Shown: in pieces, positions 61,125-64,000 of the stretch
How the letters are laid out: each line of letters starts with the position of its first letter
How positions within the stretch are numbered: position 1 is the stretch's first letter
DNA from: JBBTCX01 sp964494205
Lineage (GTDB): Bacteria; Planctomycetota; Phycisphaerae; UBA1845
Direction: 5' to 3'
Length of the DNA stretch: 64,000 nucleotides
Assembly (NCBI GenBank): GCA_964494205.1
Contig: CAZBRD010000020.1
Coordinates: 1 to 64,000 of the forward strand
The notes under the pieces: model-generated
Told to the model about the DNA's origin: nothing
The model's database searches: none
The model's input: only the letters and a program-made list of their open reading frames with translations
Position numbers and translations under genes: made by a program

Positions 61125-63274
61125 GGTGCTTGCTCCTTGGGTTCTTCGACAGCGGCTTTAGCAACCTCAGCCGGGCCCGACTCGGGCGCAGCCGCAGGTG
61201 CGACGGCCTGCTTCTCCACAGTTCTTTCCTTCCGATGAATCAGGCCATCCTGATCAATGTACAACGATTCGAGGTGTTCAAATGTTTTCGGGGCATAACC
61301 GAGTGACCATTTGTCCTTGCCCCAGTTGAAGACGTAGAGGTCATCATCGAATTTGAATTCCTCGTCTTCTTCCTTTTCTTTTTCGTCTTTGGGCATTTCG
61401 AAAATGCTGTCGAGCCATTCCGACCATTCTTTCTTGGCGGAGAGTCGGAGGTGAAGGAGTTGAGGATTTCCCGCGAAGTCCACGTAGCCGTCGAGCTCCT
61501 GCAACTCCGCCGGCCAACGACCAAGGTCTTTGTGGAACAGTTTGCAGTGGTGATAAAGCACGCGAAGTTGCTGGCTCGCGGTTCGCTCGCGAGATAAATC
61601 GCTCGCGCCCGAATCCTCTACCAGCGAGGCAGCCAGCATCGACGGCAGGGCTATGGTTCCGAGCGGGATCGGCCCTTTGTGCTTGGCGCTCAGTCCCGTG
61701 TAATTCAGGTCGAGCTTAACGCTCGCATCGGACAGTTTTTCGTTAATGGCTTCCGGTTTGGGGAAGAGCGTTCGAATGCCGCCGGTGTTTAGCCCGACGT
61801 TGAAGTAGGGCAGGGTCCACTTATAGACCTGCTTCCAGTTGATCCATGCCTCGCCGTCCGTCTTTGTTCCTGAGGGCAGAAATCGGCTATCTTTGTTTCG
61901 CGGCAAGTCCAGCCAGCGACGAACAAATCCCTCGGGTGAGGTGCTTGTCCAGCCAAGTACCAGAAAGTCCTTTTCCTTGCCTTTGGCGTCCGTTTCCTTA
62001 GTCATGAAGAGGACGGGGTGCATGGTCAGCGGCATCATGAAACTGCCGCGCTGACCGCCGTCGTTCCAGAAAACCGTGCGGTCGCGAATGGTCACTTCCT
62101 TCCACGGCTCTTTTTGATCGCGCATACGATAAATCTTATTTACTTCCTCGACGGCTTTGCGGACGTCCTCGGCGAACTTGTCGGGGTCGCGAGATTTCAT
62201 CTGGAAAACCAGATCGGGCGCGGGCAGAAAACCTTTACCGGGCAGTACCGTCAGGCACAATTCGGAATCCATCCGACTTGAAACCGGTCCGAGCGACTCC
62301 GCGCCCACCATTTCAAACTGTCCGCTATCGCTGACCATGAATTGGGGGCCGAAACCAGCCATGCCTTCCAGCATGCCCGGCGCTACGGTTGAATTGAACG
62401 CACCAGCGAAGAACGCTTCATTCGGCACGAAGAACGACTGCTTCACGCGACCGAGGAACATTTTCACGCCCATGCCGGAGATCGGCGGGAAGGCGAGTTG
62501 AATCGTTTCGTCCCAATCTCCGTCGCTGTCGACACGTCCCGCGTAGGTGACTGCGGTCAACACGCTGAAGTTGGAGAAGAACGTGGCGCCGCTGTCCTTC
62601 TCGGTGGAGGCGAGATTCAGGCGGCACGTCACCAGCGGCTCGCCAGCCGAAGTGCCATCGCCGGATTCAAGCTTGATGAAATCGGTCGGCGGGACGAGAT
62701 CGGCATGCGATGCGATGATTGATTGCCTGCCGCCCACCGGAATCAGAAACGCAAGGTTAGAGTCCGGCAGTTTGATGACAAACCCGCCGCCGTCCCGTTC
62801 CTTTAATGCGACGCCGCGCAGCAGATCCTTCGCGGTATCCGAAGCTAGAATCGCTTTGACGCGTTCGTGAAGTTCGGCGATCGGCCAATCCACCTGGAGC
62901 GCCCAGCGCGACTTGCCTTCCGTGTCTGGGGCGAATGTCGCGCCATGCAACGCGGTGTCGTTCCACGAATGAAGTTGGGCGAGCATTTTCTGAAGCTCTT
63001 CGTGGTTGAATCCCTTCGACGTGTTTTCGGATGACTCCAGCAGAATGTTCCAAAGCTCGGTGGTGAATCCGCCGGCGCGACTGCGATGCATCTCGTGGAT
63101 GAGTTGCTTCACGGATGCGGCGTGAATCTCTGCGCGAGCGCTGATGTCCGCACGTTTTGGGGACTCCGCCGGCGTTTCAACGCCAGCGTAGCACTGCCCG
63201 AGGGGGACGATCGCACCTAACAGGAGGCTGATCGCACAACTGAACCGAGTTCTTCCAGGTTTTCGAATCAACAT
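61121..63274 (-). CDS. Large secreted protein coupled to sppA, unknown function
   Basis: From the ATG at 63274 the 717-residue product has a signal peptide (about residues 1-32) and a long mixed alpha/beta body without a recognised domain. The central part contains strand-rich FAPDTEGKSRWALQVDWPIAEL, IPVGGRQSIIASHADLV and DRTVFWNDGGQRGSFMMPL segments. A K/E/D-rich stretch (EMPKDEKEKEEDEEFKFDDD) and an Ala/Pro/Glu-rich tail end it. The stop overlaps the sppA start by 4 nt, which indicates coupled expression and suggests an envelope or proteolysis role, but this is inferred. Confidence 0.78.
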   Translation of the reverse strand: MLIRKPGRTRFSCAISLLLGAIVPLGQCYAGVETPAESPKRADISARAEIHAASVKQLIHEMHRSRAGGFTTELWNILLESSENTSKGFNHEELQKMLAQLHSWNDTALHGATFAPDTEGKSRWALQVDWPIAELHERVKAILASDTAKDLLRGVALKERDGGGFVIKLPDSNLAFLIPVGGRQSIIASHADLVPPTDFIKLESGDGTSAGEPLVTCRLNLASTEKDSGATFFSNFSVLTAVTYAGRVDSDGDWDETIQLAFPPISGMGVKMFLGRVKQSFFVPNEAFFAGAFNSTVAPGMLEGMAGFGPQFMVSDSGQFEMVGAESLGPVSSRMDSELCLTVLPGKGFLPAPDLVFQMKSRDPDKFAEDVRKAVEEVNKIYRMRDQKEPWKEVTIRDRTVFWNDGGQRGSFMMPLTMHPVLFMTKETDAKGKEKDFLVLGWTSTSPEGFVRRWLDLPRNKDSRFLPSGTKTDGEAWINWKQVYKWTLPYFNVGLNTGGIRTLFPKPEAINEKLSDASVKLDLNYTGLSAKHKGPIPLGTIALPSMLAASLVEDSGASDLSRERTASQQLRVLYHHCKLFHKDLGRWPAELQELDGYVDFAGNPQLLHLRLSAKKEWSEWLDSIFEMPKDEKEKEEDEEFKFDDDLYVFNWGKDKWSLGYAPKTFEHLESLYIDQDGLIHRKERTVEKQAVAPAAAPESGPAEVAKAAVEEPKEQAP

Positions 63275-63625
63275 GATTCTCAATCCGTCAATCCATTCGC
63301 ACGACTCGTCATGTGGGTTCCTGACGAATCATGCAGTGATTCAAACGACGCTTCCTTCGCCCCTACCGGGGCTTTCGCAATTTGTGGTGTCCGAAAGTCC
63401 CACGGCTTCCGCCGTGGGCTGGCCGCGTGTCGCCGCTACCGCGGCTGGACGCATGGGTGGTGGCGGCTGACTTTGTTCCCGGCGAATTCGTCATTGTTGC
63501 CGAAACTCTATTGATAGCGTTCTTTCCCGCCTATGATCGAGCAAACAGGCTTAGACTGTTCCTGCAAATTCAGGCCTGCTGTGCGGATTCCGCTCTGCAC
63601 CGCTTTGACAGTACAGATACGAGGC
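63275..63625. other. 351-base gene-free region with the second three-hairpin repeat
   Basis: No coding frame looks real. The middle is filled by the three-hairpin repeat (63359-63445). The sppA-operon promoter must lie at the low-coordinate end, reading leftward, but no clear motif pair was seen. Confidence 0.55.
63359..63445 (+). repeat. Three-hairpin dispersed repeat, copy 2
   Basis: GCCCC-TACC-GGGGC (63359-63372), 26 bases, CCCACGGC-TTCC-GCCGTGGG (63399-63418), CT, then 13 bases in all before GCCGC-TACC-GCGGC (63432-63445). Order, loop type and spacing match the copy at 49454-49541 while the stem sequences differ, so base-pairing is what is preserved. Confidence 0.75.
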
Positions 63626-64000
63626 TTACTTTGCAGAGGCTGTTTTTGCGTCACTACCGGTCGGGAGCTCCGTCGTTGCCGCAGGTGCAGCGCCGCCGGT
63701 TAGCGTCATGACTGCGTTCTTGCCCGCCACGATCAACTCCGTCGGAAGGAAAACGTCCATCCGAATCCATTCATCGCCGCCTGTCGCGGTCATGGCCAGC
63801 GGGGGAGTGCCCGCGGGAATCTTGACCGGCAGCTCATCTTCATCGGTGGCTTTGTTCAGCTCGTTGATCAGTTTGAGCGTTTCGTCGAGCGCGACGTAAA
63901 TCACTGACTGCCGTTCGGCGGGGATATTGGCTGCTACCTTCTTGATGCCCGCGTTAGAGTCGAGCGTTGCTTCCTTCTTGGCGGCGGACTGAACGACTTT
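63626..64000 (-). CDS. Hypothetical protein, N-terminal part outside the window
   Basis: The minus-strand frame is open from the window edge to the stop at 63626, giving 124 residues of the C-terminal part. It includes NAGIKKVAANIPAERQSVIYVALDE, EDELPVKIPAGTPPLAMTATG and DEWIRMDVFLPTELIVAGKNAVMTL, and ends in a low-complexity Ala/Thr tail. The family is not recognised. The alternating hydrophobic pattern suggests a beta-rich domain, possibly of an exported protein like its neighbours. Confidence 0.7.
   Translation of the reverse strand, partial: KVVQSAAKKEATLDSNAGIKKVAANIPAERQSVIYVALDETLKLINELNKATDEDELPVKIPAGTPPLAMTATGGDEWIRMDVFLPTELIVAGKNAVMTLTGGAAPAATTELPTGSDAKTASAK

Overview
The window looks like a chromosome segment of a Planctomycetota bacterium, probably uncultured or metagenomic. 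The main clues are a PVC-restricted protein of the Minf_1886/TIGR04138 type (30197-30781), a dockerin-like tail on a secreted multiheme cytochrome, a small exosortase, an FHA-GAF histidine kinase, many predicted lipoproteins, and GC content that looks moderately high by eye. The placement is inferred from gene content; there is no rRNA here to confirm it.

Layout. 1-11 kb: housekeeping and stress genes (lipoprotein, clpS, trpC, CPBP protease, M3 peptidase, a divergent thioredoxin, fumC, a PaaG-like crotonase, PEGA lipoprotein, CBS protein, hemerythrin, cupredoxin). 11-22.5 kb: comM, a methyltransferase, prfC, a flavin reductase, an ACT protein, an overlapping exosortase / membrane partner / rsmJ operon, and an orphan FHA-GAF kinase. 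22.5-30.2 kb: a PhyH-type dioxygenase, a compact promoter-to-terminator unit with attenuator-like RNA pairing, tRNA-Ile, a slipin, a C11 peptidase, an SxtJ-like protein, metG, and tatA preceded by a tatA-like remnant. 30.2-39.4 kb: the PVC-restricted protein, a PSP1 protein, trxA, a FAH hydrolase, and two convergent secreted multiheme cytochromes (5 and 9 CxxCH motifs). 39.4-49.1 kb: membrane and transport genes (CNNM/CBS, DUF502, SLC13-TrkA_C, APC permease), UvrD helicase and a GDP-mannose pyrophosphorylase. 49.1-56.5 kb: a repeat-rich intergenic region, an ECF sigma / anti-sigma pair, tRNA-Arg, a SGNH-like protein, a secreted proline-iminopeptidase-like hydrolase and alkaline phosphatase. 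56.6-64 kb: ruvC-ruvA-ruvB, sppA coupled to a large secreted unknown, and a truncated gene at the edge.

The genes mostly form short operons joined by 4-14 nt overlaps. No prophage, IS, CRISPR array or obvious island is visible. The least explained parts are the small RNA-like unit at 23.29-23.63 kb, two copies of a three-hairpin repeat with matching spacing (49.45 and 63.36 kb), the exosortase operon without a visible substrate, and the convergent cytochrome pair.
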